A DNA stretch of 64,000 bases, from positions 64,307,521-64,371,520 of the forward strand of contig CM076847.1 in the NCBI GenBank assembly GCA_039519185.1, written 5' to 3'. Below the pieces are notes generated by a model that did not search any database, was not told the DNA's origin, and worked only from the letters and a program-made list of their open reading frames with translations. Positions within the stretch are counted from its first letter, which is position 1. Each line of letters opens with the position of its first letter. The stretch comes from Astragalus membranaceus (Eukaryota; Streptophyta; Magnoliopsida; Fabales; Fabaceae). The translations under genes and the position numbers were made by a program. Of this stretch, positions 23,617-36,190 are shown in pieces.

Positions 23617-24346
23617 TGTTCTGGACTGGATCTTCAGCCCAAACTGATCCGGGGTAGGCCAAAGACCGTACCATTATCAAGATGGAGGATTCATGACCCG
23701 AATCCACTCAGATCAACGGCTCAAGATCTACCTTGGCTAAGGCTTGCTGGATCAACGGTCGAGATCGACCACGCTGATCCGACGGCCAGCACTGCCCCTC
23801 AGATACTATATAAAGAGGCACTGCTCCCACTAATAGGTACACGAATTTTACCCACATTATTACTTGTTCACACTCTTATTCCACTAACTTGGGTGTCAGA
23901 GTGTCATTGCAGGTACCACCACCCGAGCAGGACTCTGAGCACGACCATATATCGTTCACCCAGTCAATCCATACGTTAGGACTAAGGACGGCTAAAGTGC
24001 TCCCGGGGTCCCTTATCTTTATTTAAAGTAACGAATTAGTCCTTTATGTTTTTTTTTTGTCCCAAATAAGTCCTTTATCTTTCACATTTTTGACACATAA
24101 ATCCTTTTCCGTTAACAGTGCTGATTTATGTCAAAAAAAGGATTTATGTGTTAAAAATTTGAAACATAAAGGACTGATTTGGGACAGAAAAGGATTTATG
24201 TGTCAAAAATTTAAAACATAGAGGACTGATTTTGGACAAAAAAAAGATAAAGGACCAAATCGTTACTTTAAATAAAGATAAGGGACCCTGGGAGCACTTT
24301 AACCGACTAAGGACTCGACTTCTCGTACCCGCTCCAAGGTCAAGAA
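23617..24346 (+). repeat. 5' LTR of the outer gag-only element, interrupted by a MITE
   Basis: It matches the 3' LTR at 36559-36973 along its length. A TATATAAA box is at 23807-23814. The copy contains a 315-bp MITE plus its 10-bp target duplication. Its last few bases are missing: sequence passes directly into the truncated LTR A at a shared CTCAG. Confidence 0.88.
23990..24304. mobile_element. Mutator-like MITE (315 bp)
   Basis: Terminal inverted repeats of about 44 bp begin GGCTAAAGTGCTCCC on the left and, read inward from the right, GGTTAAAGTGCTCCC. The direct repeat GACTAAGGAC flanks the insert at 23980-23989 and 24305-24314. The related 3' LTR has the empty site (GACAAAGGAC, about 36922-36931). 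A 10-bp duplication and long inverted repeats point to the Mutator superfamily. The interior has several short segments containing CCTTTAT or its complement in inverted order, and no gene. Confidence 0.88.
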
Positions 24347-26650
24347 CCTCAGCCTTCATGCGCTATCACCTGCACGTTACCCACATAGAGGTAACATTCA
24401 AACAGAAGGGGTGAGATATCACTCTACATAATGGATAATATGAAAAGCATTATATAATCAGTCAGGTCATCCTAATTATCACATCACAACAGTTAATATC
24501 ATCCACAACGACCCACACCATGACAATAACGGCAACAGCGACACACAACAACGACAACAATAATAACATCAACAATTCGCCACTCGGTTACTCAATCACA
24601 ATCGGCACTCAGCCTCGGCACACAGCCTACTCAATCAATGACGACTATAACGATATCCACGACAACTCGGCACTCAGCCTACGACACGCAGCCTACGACA
24701 AACCGGCACTCAGCCTTGGCACGCAGCCTACAACAAACCGGCACTCAGCCTTGACACGCAGCCTACTCAACAACAACTCGGCACTCAGCCTTGGCACACA
24801 GCCTACTCAACAACAACTCGGCACTCAGTCTTGGCACGCAGCCTACAACAAACCGGCACTCAGCCTTGGCACGCAACCTACAACAAACCGGCACTCAGCC
24901 TTGGCACGCAGCCTACTCAAACGACACAACAACCACTATGGGCACTTAGGCACTGACATCGACAAAAGGAACATCATCACCACACAACATCAACAACATA
25001 TCCATGCCAATAAATAGAGGCAGTCCAACAAAATCAGTAATTTATTAATTACACCACAACAACAAAATATCCATCAAATCAGCCACAACAATAGTTACAC
25101 CAGTCCACAACACCAAAAGTACACCAAAAATAGTTTACACCAGCTCACGACACTAAAAGTACATCAAAAAGGGCTTTAAACATCAAAATAGTTTTACTAC
25201 GCCAACGATAACAACCACCGGGGACAGCCATTTGAGGCGCCCAGAAAACATCAGAAAAATAGACCACTTTGCCTCAAATTAGAATATTCAGTTAGGCCTC
25301 TGAATAAGCTTTCCAAAACATTTTGAATCGTCTCAATCGGACCTCCGAGTCAAAAATTATTTCGAAAACAATTTAGGAAAAACTAAGACATCCTGAAAGT
25401 GGCGCCTAGGCACTGGGCGCCTAGCAGGGAACACAGAAACTGGCGCAGGGAACAGAATTGGCAACACAGCGCAGGGGAACATGTGCATGGGCGCCTAGGG
25501 CGCCTTCCCAAACAGCACTGGAACAACATGGAGCCATACTGGAACAACTTAGTATAATTAGGCAAGGTATTCCACACCAAGACAGAGGCTAAAACATCAA
25601 GGGAAACACAAATGGCTTGGCGCCTAGGCATAGGGAACCAAAAACTGCAACAGAAAACAAGACAGGCAACATGGCGCAGAAATTGGCGCCCAGCGACAGG
25701 GAACCTGGCGCCCAGGAAGGCGCCTACAGAGGCAGCGCCAAAACCAACAAAATTTCGCAAGGAATGGTTTCTAGGGGAAAACCAAGTGTTAAAACAGCAA
25801 CAACAGCATACCAAAATAAAAAGGGCATGGTGCCCATGGATAGGGACCCCAAATCTGCAACACAAATTTCTCAACATTGGCGCCTAAGGCGCCTAGGAAC
25901 CACTCTTTTGAATTTTACCAAGTTTAATCACCAAAATCCATAACACAAACAACATGTATGCAATCATATAACACCAAAATCTATCACCAACATGATCATC
26001 TAATTATCATGGTCATCTCCGATTTTTTTTCACCAATTAAAACATCATAAAAATCATTATCCAAACATTGGGCATGCACTCATGAATTTTAACAACAATT
26101 CATTATATGGCAATCTAATTCCAATCATCATAAAGCAACATAAAATTCCAACCTATGGCAATATAATGCCAACCCCCACACAACCCCATCATATAAACCC
26201 ATTAGATAAAGGAACCCCACCCTTACCTTTTAGAAGAATTCGAAATCCCTTTAGCCTTATAACCTCGGAGCCCTAGCTTTTTCCTTCTCTCTATCTTGTT
26301 CTTGGTTCACGCCTCTTCTCCTTTCTTTTCCACTAGTTCAGCCGCTCCCTCACTCTCCAAGTCGTTTCTCTTCTTTTCTTTTCTCTAAAAATGCGCTAAT
26401 CTTCAATGAAACCCTAATCACTAAACCCTTCTCATGACTTACCACTCCTTTGGGCTTTTTCTTCTTACTAACTAATTTGAATACCATGGTGGGCTTATCC
26501 ACCTCACTTAATTATTTTCTAACCCCTCTATGGACCAACCCACACACAATACCACACGTCTATTTTATTATTATATTTAACACACAATTCTAATATAATT
26601 AATCAAATAAATACACTAATAAATAGTTAATTAATTTTTGGGGTGTTACA
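24344..26650 (-). repeat. LTR A (truncated at its 3' end)
   Basis: It starts TGTAACACCCC (minus) at 26650 and lacks about the last 310 bp compared with LTR B. It also lacks about 145 bp within the GGCGCC region (near 25475), where LTRs B and C have extra sequence between short matching ends. The array of 'CGGCACTCAGCCTTGGCACG' units lies at about 24600-24925. Confidence 0.88.
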
Positions 26651-27676
26651 ACTCTCCCCCACTTAAAAGACTTTCGTCCTCGAAATTTTTACCTGTCAAC
26701 GTGAACACTCTGCTGCTAGCTCGCTCCTTCTCCGGCTTCTGACACTGACCACTCATATGCCCTCGTTCGCCACAGTTGAAACAAGTTATCTCTTCCCGCT
26801 CACACGCAAGCGCCTCATGCCCGATCTTACCACAGCGGAAACACTTCCTCTCCCCAGTCTTGCACGCGAAACTCTTATGACCAACCTTTCCGCACTTGAA
26901 ACATACTATCCCTGTAGGAGCGTCTCCCCCACTTGTCTTCTTGCCAAAACAACCCTTGGCTCACCCCTCCCAGCAGGAGGGTCATACGGCTTGCTACGAT
27001 CTTGATGCTTGTTCTTCTTCGCACTCAAAATCTTGCGATGAGCATTACTATCCTCCTCAAAAATCCTACAACTATCAATCAAGTCAGCAAAGACACGGAT
27101 CTTCTGATATCCGATCACTTTCTTGATCTCAGCCCTCAAACCATTCTCGAACTTGATACACTTGGAAAACTCAGCTGTAGTCCCAGTATAATGCGGATAG
27201 AACTTCGATAATTCCACAAACTTAGCCGCATACTCAGATACGGACATACTCCCTTGTTTCAGCTCCAGAAACTCAATCTCTTTCTTCCCTCGGACATCTT
27301 CCGGATAATACTTGCGGTTAAACTCTCTGCTGAACACTTCCCAGGTAATCTCTTCATTAGGAGTCTCCAACCTCTGCCTCGTCTCTAACCACCAATCGTC
27401 GGCTTCCTCAGCTAGCATATGAGTACCATACCGGACCTTCTGCGCCACCGAGCAGTCCATCACTCGAAAGATGCGGTCCATTTCTTTCAGCCATGCCAAA
27501 GCTCCATCGGGATCGTACTTGCCTTTGAACACCGGCGGATTCTCTCTCTGGAAGGTCGTCAAACTCCTAGTCCCAGCATTCTCACCAACACCCTGCTGGT
27601 TCTCCACAGCCTGAGCCATGGCAGCCAAGGCAGCAGCAATTGCAGCAGCAATTGCAGCATCGTCCCTTCTAGCCAT
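26646..27676 (-). pseudogene. gag of body 1, frameshifted
   Basis: It is the same protein as in body 2, starting MARRDDAAIAAAIAAALAAM, with four extra residues in the alanine-rich N-terminus. A one-base loss near 26947 shifts the frame after the basic region, and the zinc-knuckle part is out of frame. Nucleotide similarity continues through the three knuckles to the LTR. The primer site lies upstream at 27779-27790. Confidence 0.85.
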
Positions 27677-27794
27677 CTCAAGATAATTGCTACAACACAA
27701 ATCACAGTTAGAACAAAACAACAGTTGGTTGTTAACCGACACAACGACTCGACAACTTGGCCGGACGGACCAACCATTGCTCTGATACCACTAA

Positions 27795-30474
27795 TGTAAC
27801 ACCCAAAATCTACCCGGCAAATTATTAAATAAATCAGAGTTTCAAAAACACTTTTGAGTGCTACAATTTTCAAGTGAGAAATAGCCAACAAAATCATACT
27901 TCAAGAGTAATTAACTTTCATTAAAAATGCAGCGGAAAAGCAATGAGTTAAACTCAACGGCAATAACCTCAAGCGGTTCGCAACATGACTAGTCATAAAA
28001 ACATAGTTTGAAAACTCAACAATGATAAACAATGAAAATAGCCTAAAGAGCGTCCCCCCGAGTGCTACGTATCAGAGCGGAAGACACCAGACCATATGAA
28101 GGCACTCAGCCTTCATGCGCTATCACCTGCACGTTACCCACATAGAGGTAACATTCAAACAGAAGGGGTGAGATATCACTCTACATAATGGATAATATGA
28201 AAAGCATTATATAATCAGTCAGGTCATCCTAATTATCACATCACAACAGTTAATATCATCCACAACGACCCACACCATGACAATAACGGCAACAGCGACA
28301 CACAACAACGACAACAATAATAACATCAACAATTCGCCACTCGGGTACTCAATCACAATCGGCACTCAGCCTCGGCACACAGCCTACTCAATCAATGACG
28401 ACTATAATGATATCCACGACAACTCGGCACTCAGCCTACGGCACGCAGCCTACGACAAACCGGCACTCAGCCTTGGCACGCAGCCTACAACAAACCGGCA
28501 CTTAGCCTTGGCACGCAGCCTACTCAATAACAACTCGGCACTCAGCCTTGGCACGCAGCCTACAACAAACCGGCACTCAGCTTTGGCACGCAGCCTACTC
28601 AAACGACACAACAACCACTACGGGCACTAAGGCACTGACATCGACAAAAGGAACATCATCACCACACAACATCAACAACATATCCATGCCAATAAATAGA
28701 GGCAGTCCAACAAAAACAGTAATTTATTAATTACACCACAACAACAAAATATCCATCAAATCAGCCACAACAATAGTTACACCAGTCCACAACACCAAAA
28801 GTACACCAAAAATGGTTTACACCAGCTCACGATACTAAAAGTACATCAAAAAGGGCTTTAAACATCAAAATAGTTTTACTACGCCAACGATAACAACCAC
28901 CGGGGACAGCCACTTGAGGCGCCCAGAAAACATCAGAAAAATAGACCACTTTGCCTCAAATTAGAATATTCAGTTAGGCCTCTGAATAAGCTTTCCAAAA
29001 CATTTTGAATCGTCTCAATCGGACCTCCGAGTCAAAAATTATTTCGAAAACAATTTAGGAAAAACTAAGACATCCTGAAAGTGGCGCCTAGGCACTGGGC
29101 GCCTAGCAGGGAACACAGAAACTGGCGCAGGGAACAGAATTGGCAACACAGCGCCGGATTTGGTGCCCAGGGACAGGGCACCCACCAAAATGTCACAACA
29201 GTGCACAAAGTACCTAGGAGCAAGGTCCAACCCACAACATACGATATAACAACAAGTTCTGGGCGCATGGGGCGCCAGAACCAGCGACACAAGCAAGGGG
29301 AACATGTGCATGGGCGCCTAGGGCGCCTTCCCAAACAGCACTGGAACAACATGGAGCCATACTGGAACAACTTAGTATAATTAGGCAAGGTATTCCACAC
29401 AAAGACAGAGGCTAAAACATCAAGGGAAACACAAATGGCTTGACGCCTAGGCATAGGGAACCAAAAACTGCAACAGAAAACAAGACAGGCAACAAGGCGT
29501 AGAAATTGGCGCCCAGCGACAGGGAACTTGGCGCCCAGGAAGACGCCTACAGGGGCAGCGCCAAAACCAACAAAATTTCGCAAGGAATGGTTTCTAGGGG
29601 AAAACCAAGTGTTAAAACAGCAACAACAGCATACCAAAATAAAAAGGGCATGGAGCCCATGGATAGGGACCCCAAAATCTGCAACACAAATTTCTCAACA
29701 TTGGCGCCTAAGGCGCCTAGGAACCACTCTTTTGAATTTTACCAAGTTTAATCACCAAAATCCATAACACAAACAGCATGTATGCAATCATATAACACCA
29801 AAATCAATCACCAACATGATCATCTAATTATCATGGTCATCTCCGATTTTTTTTCACCAATTAAAACATCATAAAAATCATTATCCAAACGTTGGGCATG
29901 CACTCATGAATTTTAACAACAATTCATTATATGGCAATCTAATTCCAATCATCATAAAGCAACATAAAATTCTGACCTATGGCAATATAATGCCTACCCC
30001 CACACAACCCCATCATATAAACCCATTAGATAAAGGAACCCCACCCTTACCTTTTAGAAGAATTCGAAATCCCTTTAGCCTTATAACCTCGGAGCCCTAG
30101 CTTTTTCCTTCTCTCTATCTTGTTCTTGGTTCACGCCTCTTCTCCTTTCTTTTCCACTAGTTCAGCCGCTCCCTCACTCTCCAAGTCGTTTCTCTTCTTT
30201 TCTTTTTTCTAAAGATGCGCTAATCTTCAATGAAACCCTAATCACTAAACCCTTCTCATGACTTACCACTCCTTTGGGCTTTTTCTTCTTACTAACTAAT
30301 TTGAATACCATGGTGGGCTTATCCACCTCACTTAATTATTTTCTAACCCCTCTATAGACCAACCCACACACAATACCACACGTCTATTTTATTATTATAT
30401 TTAACACACAATTCTAATATAATTAATCAAATAAATACACTAATAAATATTTAATTAATTTTTGGGGTGTTACA
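27795..30474 (-). repeat. LTR B (complete, shared by both bodies)
   Basis: It runs from TGTAACACCCC (minus, 30474) to GGGTGTTACA (27795) and is 2680 bp long. It has the fewest copies of the 30-35-bp 'CGGCACTCAGCC' repeat of the three LTRs (about 28355-28590). The GGCGCC cluster is at 29080-29720 and a pyrimidine-rich (plus strand) tract at about 30105-30210. Confidence 0.9.
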
Positions 30475-31489
30475 ACTCTCCCCCACTTAAAAGAATTTCG
30501 TCCTCGAAATTTTTACCGGTCAACGTGAACACTCTGTCGCTAGCTCGCTCCTTCTTCGGCTTCTGACACTGACCACTCATATGCCCTCGTTCGCCACAGT
30601 TGAAACAAGTTATCTCTTCCTGCTCACACGCAAGCGCCTCATGCCTGATCTTACCACAGCGGAAACACTTCCTCTCCCCAATCTTGCACGCGAAACTCTT
30701 ATGACCAACCTTTCCGCACTTGATACATACTATCCCAGTAGGAGCGTCTCCCCCACTTGTCTTCTTGCCATCAACAACCCTTGGCTCACCCCTCCTAGCA
30801 GGAGGGTCATACGGCTTGCTACGATCTTGATGCTTGTTCTTCTTCGCACTCAAAATCTTGCGATGAGCATTACTATCCTCCTCAAAAATCCTACAACTAT
30901 CAATCAAGTCAGCAAAGACACGGATCTTCTGATATCCGATCACTTTCTTGATCTCAGCCCTCAAACCATTCTCGAACTTGATACACTTGGAAAACTCAGC
31001 TGTAGTCCCAGTGTAATGCGGATAGAACTTCGATAATTCCACAAACTTAGCCGCATACTCAGATACGGACATACTCCCTTGTTTCAGCTCCAGAAACTCA
31101 ATCTCTTTCTTCCCTCGGACATCTTCTGGATAATACTTGCGGTTAAACTCTCTGCTGAACACTTCCCAGGTAATCTCTTCATTAGGAGTCTCCAACCTCT
31201 GCCTCGTCTCTAACCACCAATCGTCGGCTTCCTCAGCTAGCATATGAGTACCATACCGGACCTTCTGCGCCACCGAGCAGTCCATCACTCGAAAGATGCG
31301 GTCCATTTCTTTCAGCCATGCCAAAGCTCCATCGGGATCGTACTTGCCTTTGAACACCGGCGGATTCTCTCTCTGGAAGGTCGTCAAACTCCTAGTCCCA
31401 GCATTCTCACCAACACCCTGCTGGTTCTCCACAGCCTGAGCCATGGCAGCCAAGGCAGCAGCAATCGCAGCATCGTCCCTTCTAGCCAT
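30470..31489 (-). CDS. gag: gag polyprotein of body 2, fused to the last codons of pol
   Basis: Gag forms the particle that packages element RNA. The start is taken at MARRDD (31489); an upstream in-frame ATG at 31534 is also possible. The central retrotransposon gag domain (YGTHMLAEEADDWW ... YYPEDVRGKKEIEFLELKQGSMSVSEYAAKFVELSKFYPHY, about residues 75-165) is followed by a basic stretch and three CCHC knuckles (CIKCGKVGHKSFAC, CFRCGKIRHEALAC, CFNCGERGHMSGQC, about residues 255-310). The frame then passes straight into NFEDEILLSGGEL, which is the tail of a pol gene in related elements. An internal deletion has therefore removed protease to integrase. The stop TAA lies within the first bases of the LTR. 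Confidence 0.88.
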   Translation of the reverse strand: MARRDDAAIAAALAAMAQAVENQQGVGENAGTRSLTTFQRENPPVFKGKYDPDGALAWLKEMDRIFRVMDCSVAQKVRYGTHMLAEEADDWWLETRQRLETPNEEITWEVFSREFNRKYYPEDVRGKKEIEFLELKQGSMSVSEYAAKFVELSKFYPHYTGTTAEFSKCIKFENGLRAEIKKVIGYQKIRVFADLIDSCRIFEEDSNAHRKILSAKKNKHQDRSKPYDPPARRGEPRVVDGKKTSGGDAPTGIVCIKCGKVGHKSFACKIGERKCFRCGKIRHEALACEQEEITCFNCGERGHMSGQCQKPKKERASDRVFTLTGKNFEDEILLSGGEL

Positions 31490-31591
31490 CTCAAGATAAT
31501 TGCTACAACACAAATCACAGTTAGAACAAAACAACAGTTGATCGTTAACCGATACAACGACTCGACAACTTGGCCGGACGGACCAACCATT

Positions 31592-31603
31592 GCTCTGATA
31601 CCA
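31592..31603 (-). other. Primer binding site (tRNA-iMet) of body 2
   Basis: On the minus strand TGGTATCAGAGC follows the LTR C end by a few bases. It is complementary to the 3' end of plant initiator tRNA-Met, the usual primer of Tekay/Del elements. The same site for body 1 is at 27779-27790. Confidence 0.88.
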
Positions 31604-31607
31604 CTAA

Positions 31608-34362
31608 TGTAACACCCAAAATCTACCCGGCAAATTATTAAATAAATCAGAGTTTCAAAAACACTTTTGAGTGCTACAATTTTCAAGTGAGAAATCGCCA
31701 ACAAAATCATACTTCAAGAGTAATTAACTTTCATTAAAAATGCAGCGGAAAAACAATGAGTTAAACTCAACGGCAATAACCTCAAGCGGTTCGCAACATG
31801 ACTAGTCATAAAAACATAGTTTGAAAACTCAACAATGATAAACAATGAAAATAGCATAAAGAGCGTCCCCCCGAGTGCTACGTATCAGAGCGGAAGACAC
31901 CAGACCATATGAAGGTACTCAGCCTTCATGCGCTATCACCTGCACGTTACCCACATAGAGGTAACATTCAAACAGAAGGGGTGAGATATCACTCTACATA
32001 ATGGATAATATGAAAAACATTATATAATCAGTCAGGTCATCCTAATTATCACATCACAACAGTTAATATCATCCACAACGACCCACACCATGACAATAAC
32101 GGCAACAACGACACACAACAACGGCAACAATAATAACATCAACAATTCGCCACTCGGGTACTCAATCACAATCGGCACTCAGCCTCGGCACACAGCCTAC
32201 TCAATCAATGACGACTATAACGATATCCACGACAACTCGGCACTCAGCCTACGGCACGCAGCCTACGACAAACCGGCACTCAGCCTTGGCACGCAGCCTA
32301 CAACAAACCGGCACTCAGCCTTGGCACACAGCCTACTCAACAACAACTCGGCACTCAGCCTTGGCACACAGCCTACTCAACAACCACTCAACACTCAGCC
32401 TTGGCACGCAGCCTACAACAAACCGGCACTCAGCCTTGGCACGCAGCCTACAACAATCCGGCACTCAGCCTTGGCACGCAGCCTACTCAAACGACACAAC
32501 AACCACTACGGGCACTAAGGCACTGACATCGACAAAAGGAACATCATCACCACACAACATCAACAACATATCCATGCCAATAAATAGAGGCAGTCCAACA
32601 AAATCAGTAATTTATTAATTACACCACAACAACAAAATATCCATCAAATCAGCCACAACAATAGTTACACCAGTCCACAACACCAAAAGTACACCAAAAA
32701 TAGTTTACACCACTTCACGATACTAAAAGTACATCAAAAAGGGCTTTAAACATCAAAATAGTTTTACTACGCCAACGATAACAACCACCAGGGACAGCCA
32801 CTTGAGGCGCCCAGAAAACATCAGAAAAATAGACCACTTTGCCTCAAATTAGAATATTCAGTTAGGCCTCTGAATAAGCTTTCCAAAACATTTTGAATCG
32901 TCTCAATCGGACCTCCGAGTCAAAAATTATTTCGAAAACAATTTAGGAAAAACTAAGACATCCTGAAAGTGGCGCCCAGGCACTGGGCGCCTAGCAGGGA
33001 ACACAGAAACTGGCGCAGGGAACAGAATTGGCAACACAACGCAAGATTTGGCGCCCAGGGACAGGGCACCCACCAAAATGTCACAACAGTGCACAAAGTG
33101 CCCAAGAGCAAGGTCCAACCCACAACATACGATATAACAACAAGTTCTGGGCGCATGGGGCGCCAGAACCAGCGACACAAGCAAGGGGAACATGTGCATG
33201 GGCGCCTAGGGCGCCTTCCCAAACAGCACTGGAACAACATGGAGCCATACTGGAACAACTTAGTATAATTAGGCAAGGTATTCCACACCAAGACAGAGGC
33301 TAAAACATCAAGGGAAACACAAATGGCTTGGCGCCTAGGCATAGGGAACCAAAAACTGCAACAGAAAACAAGACAGGCAACATGGCGCAGAAACTGGCGC
33401 CCAGCGACAGGGAACCTGGCGCCCAGGAAGGCGCCTACAGGGGCAGCGCCAAAACCAACAAAATTTCGCAAGGAATGGTTTCTAGGGGAAAACCAAGTGT
33501 TAAAACAGCAACAACAGCATACCAAAATAAAAAGGGCATGGTGCCCATGGATAGGGACCCCAAAATCTGCAACACAAATTTCTCAACATTGGCGCCTAAG
33601 GCGCCTAGGAACCACTCTTTTGAATTTTACCAAGTTTAATCACCAAAATCCATAACACAAACAGCATGTATGCAATCATATAACACCAAAATCAATCACC
33701 AACATGATCATCTAGTTATCATGGTCATCTCCGATTTTTTTTCACCAATTAAAACATCATAAAAATCATTATCCAAACATTGGGCATGCACTCATGAATT
33801 TTAACAACAATTCATTATATGGCAATCTAATTCCAATCATCATAAAGCAACATAAAATTCTGACCTATGGCAATATAATGCCTACCCCCACACAACCCCA
33901 TCATATAAACCCATTAGATAAAGGAACCCCACCCTTACCTTTTAGAAGAATTCGAAATCCCTTTATCCTTATAACCTCGGAGCCCTAGCTTTTTCCTTCT
34001 CTCTCTCTTGTTCTTGGTTCACGCCTCTTCTCCTTTCTTTTCCACTAGTTCAGCCGCTCCCTCACTCTCCAAGTCGTTTCTCTTCTTTTCTTTTTTCTAA
34101 AAATGCACTAATCTTCAATGAAACCCTAATCACTAAACCCTTCTCATGACTTACCACTCATTTGGGCTTTTTCTTCTTACTAACTAATTTGAATACCATG
34201 GTGGGCTTATCCACCTCACTTAATTATTTTCTAACCCCTCTATGGACCAACCCACACACAATACCACACGTCTATTTTATTATTATATTTAACACACAAT
34301 TCTAATATAATTAATCAAATAAATACACTAATAAATATTTAATTAATTTTTGGTGTGTTACA
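31608..34362 (-). repeat. LTR C (complete 5' LTR)
   Basis: The LTR is 2755 bp long and closely similar to LTR B, with more copies of the 'CGGCACTCAGCC' repeat (about 32170-32490). Its outer end is TGTGTAACACACC-like rather than TGTAACACCCC: one base differs from the other LTRs. The internal sequence of the outer element follows at 34363. Confidence 0.9.
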
Positions 34363-34388
34363 CCAGGCGTTATCCAACCTCCGTTCCT

Positions 34389-35623
34389 ATGGCTCCGCGA
34401 GGTAGACCACCCCGCCACAGGAACCCACTCTTGCAGAGCATCGTTGATAGTCCTAACCAACCACAATCGACTCCAGAGGGTGTCCCGGTTACAGCAGAGA
34501 ACACGGTTCAAAGCGCACCCTCTGGACCGGCCACTTAGGAAAACATCGTACTTCCAGTCAACGCCGTCCAGCAGATTCAAGAAATATTAACTCAAGCGAC
34601 TTCGGGGCGGGCGTACATCGCTCCCGAACAATACCGGCAAGACAGCCAATATTCAGCCGAAAGAAGGAATCCATCTAGACGACACAGATCACCTCCTAGA
34701 AGACGTCTCGACCACCGGTCACCACCTCGGCGAAGGAATCAAGGAGGGGCTCTGACCCCACATAGGGAACCACCCTCCTCGACCAATACCACTCATTGGC
34801 CCTCTCACCCAGAATCTTCGTACGACTTGTCCGGGTCGGTCGACCGATCGAGAAGCAAATCACATGATCAGGATGCTCTTTCTCAGTATGAGAATCGATC
34901 GCCAGAACAACGCAACCACTACCGAGGCTCCCTAGAAGGCTCCCCAGGGCGACATGGTCATCGAGGCCGACGCTTCGAGGACCGACCACCTCGCAGGGAA
35001 ATGAGTGGTGTGAGGATGGGACCCTTTACCCAAGACATTGACGAGTATCCCATCCTTTGTGCCTTGGAAAAACCCCGTCTGACTTAAGAATGTACAACGG
35101 CATGAAAGACCCCGATGCCCACCTGAGATACTTTGATTTGACGATGCAATACTGGGGAGCATACGGGCCGGTCAGGTGCAAGATATTTCCCCTAACTCTG
35201 GAGGGGCCGGCCTTGGAATGGTTCACAGAACTAAGGCCGAACACCATCTCCGCCTGGGAACGACTTGCTAGGGTTTTTTCAGCCCATTTTACAGCTTCAA
35301 GGGTGAAACCCAAATTGCATGCAATCCTGAAAGTGATCAAACAGGAGTCTGGGGAAGCACTCCGCGATTACGTAGAACGGTTTAACAAAGAGGTGGGTGC
35401 CGTAAGAGGACTGGAAGACAACATGAGACAGTGGTTCCTCCGAGACGGACTGCGTACCGGTACTTTGTTTGAAATTGGAGTGGGCGTGAATGAACCACCC
35501 GATTTAGAAACTTTCCGGCACAGATCTCAGAGATTCATGAACTATGAAGAGAGGGCGATGACCACACGAGCAGTCGCAAGGGGAACTAGAGAGACAACCC
35601 CAAGAGAAACGACAATGTCATGA
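34389..35623 (+). pseudogene. gag of the outer gag-only element, two breaks
   Basis: The frame starts MAPRGRPPRHRNP and meets a TAG at 34536-34538. It then continues in the same frame through an arginine/serine/proline-rich region (RRHRSPPRRR) to GPFTQDIDEYPI. A frameshift near 35055-35085 moves into the second frame, which holds the conserved gag core: YNGMKDPDAHLRYFDLTM, GPALEWFTEL, WERLARVFSAHF, ESGEALRDYVERFNKE. The core ends at a TGA at 35621-35623. No zinc knuckle is seen. The layout (disordered N-terminus, then gag core) fits gag-only non-autonomous LTR elements of plants. Confidence 0.83.
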
Positions 35624-35830
35624 AAGAGAATGAATTGTGATAACCGGGCGGGACACTCTTTTTCCCACGGGGTTTTTTATCGAGACCCGCCCTTCCATCA
35701 GTAATAAAACAAGGCATTCTTCATTACTTTGGGTTTAAGTTTATTTCCCTGTTCTCAGAACTCATTTGAACCAACCTACGTGGCGGGCTAAAACTGCACT
35801 TCGATACGACCACAATAGAAGGTCACACCC

Positions 35831-36190
35831 AGAGCGAGCTACGATTAATCCCCGCATGAGCCTATGGGGCGAGGTGAGCCTAACCCGTGACTCAGTAGAC
35901 CACCCAGGGCGATCCATGCACAATGAGTGGGCTACGATTGAGCCCCGCATGAGCCTATGGGGTGAGGTGAGCCTGAGCCACGACTCAGTAGACCACCCAG
36001 GGTGATCCATGCACAAAGAGCGGGCTACGATTGAGCCCTGCATGAGCCTATGGGGTGAGGTGATCCTGAGCCGCGACTCAGTAGACCACCCAGGGCGATC
36101 CATGTACAAAGAGTGGGCTACGATTGAGCCCCGCATGAGCCTATGGGGAGAGGTGAGCCTGAGCCGCGACTCAGTAGACCACCTAGTAGG
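35831..36190 (+). repeat. 93-bp tandem repeat, nearly four units
   Basis: GCTACGATT recurs at 35838, 35931, 36024 and 36117, exactly 93 bp apart. Each unit includes CATGAGCCTATGGGG, GACTCAGTAGACCACC and a GATCCATG segment. The period is a multiple of three, but the frames across it differ between strands and carry no recognised domain. From 36190 to the polypurine tract there is only unassigned internal sequence. Confidence 0.88.

Larger units (their letters stand above)
24344..34362 (-). mobile_element. Three-LTR, two-body tandem retroelement (Tekay/Del type, gag only)
   Basis: Read on the minus strand the order is LTR C (34362-31608), body 2 (31607-30475), LTR B (30474-27795), body 1 (27794-26651), truncated LTR A (26650-24344). 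Each body begins with a tRNA-iMet primer site (GGTATCAGAGC core), encodes only gag, and ends with the last codons of pol and a polypurine tract. The shared LTR B indicates recombination between two copies or between LTRs of one copy. LTRs resemble that of the element at 1-4538. Confidence 0.88.

Noticed and set aside
24600..24930. A CRISPR-like array of regularly spaced repeats.
   Set aside because: Units are directly tandem without unique spacers, within a plant LTR.
24520..32618. Repetitive frames rich in SALSLGTQPTTNRH, apparently repeat proteins.
   Set aside because: They are translations of the short tandem repeat in LTRs A, B and C, lie antisense to gag and vary with repeat number.
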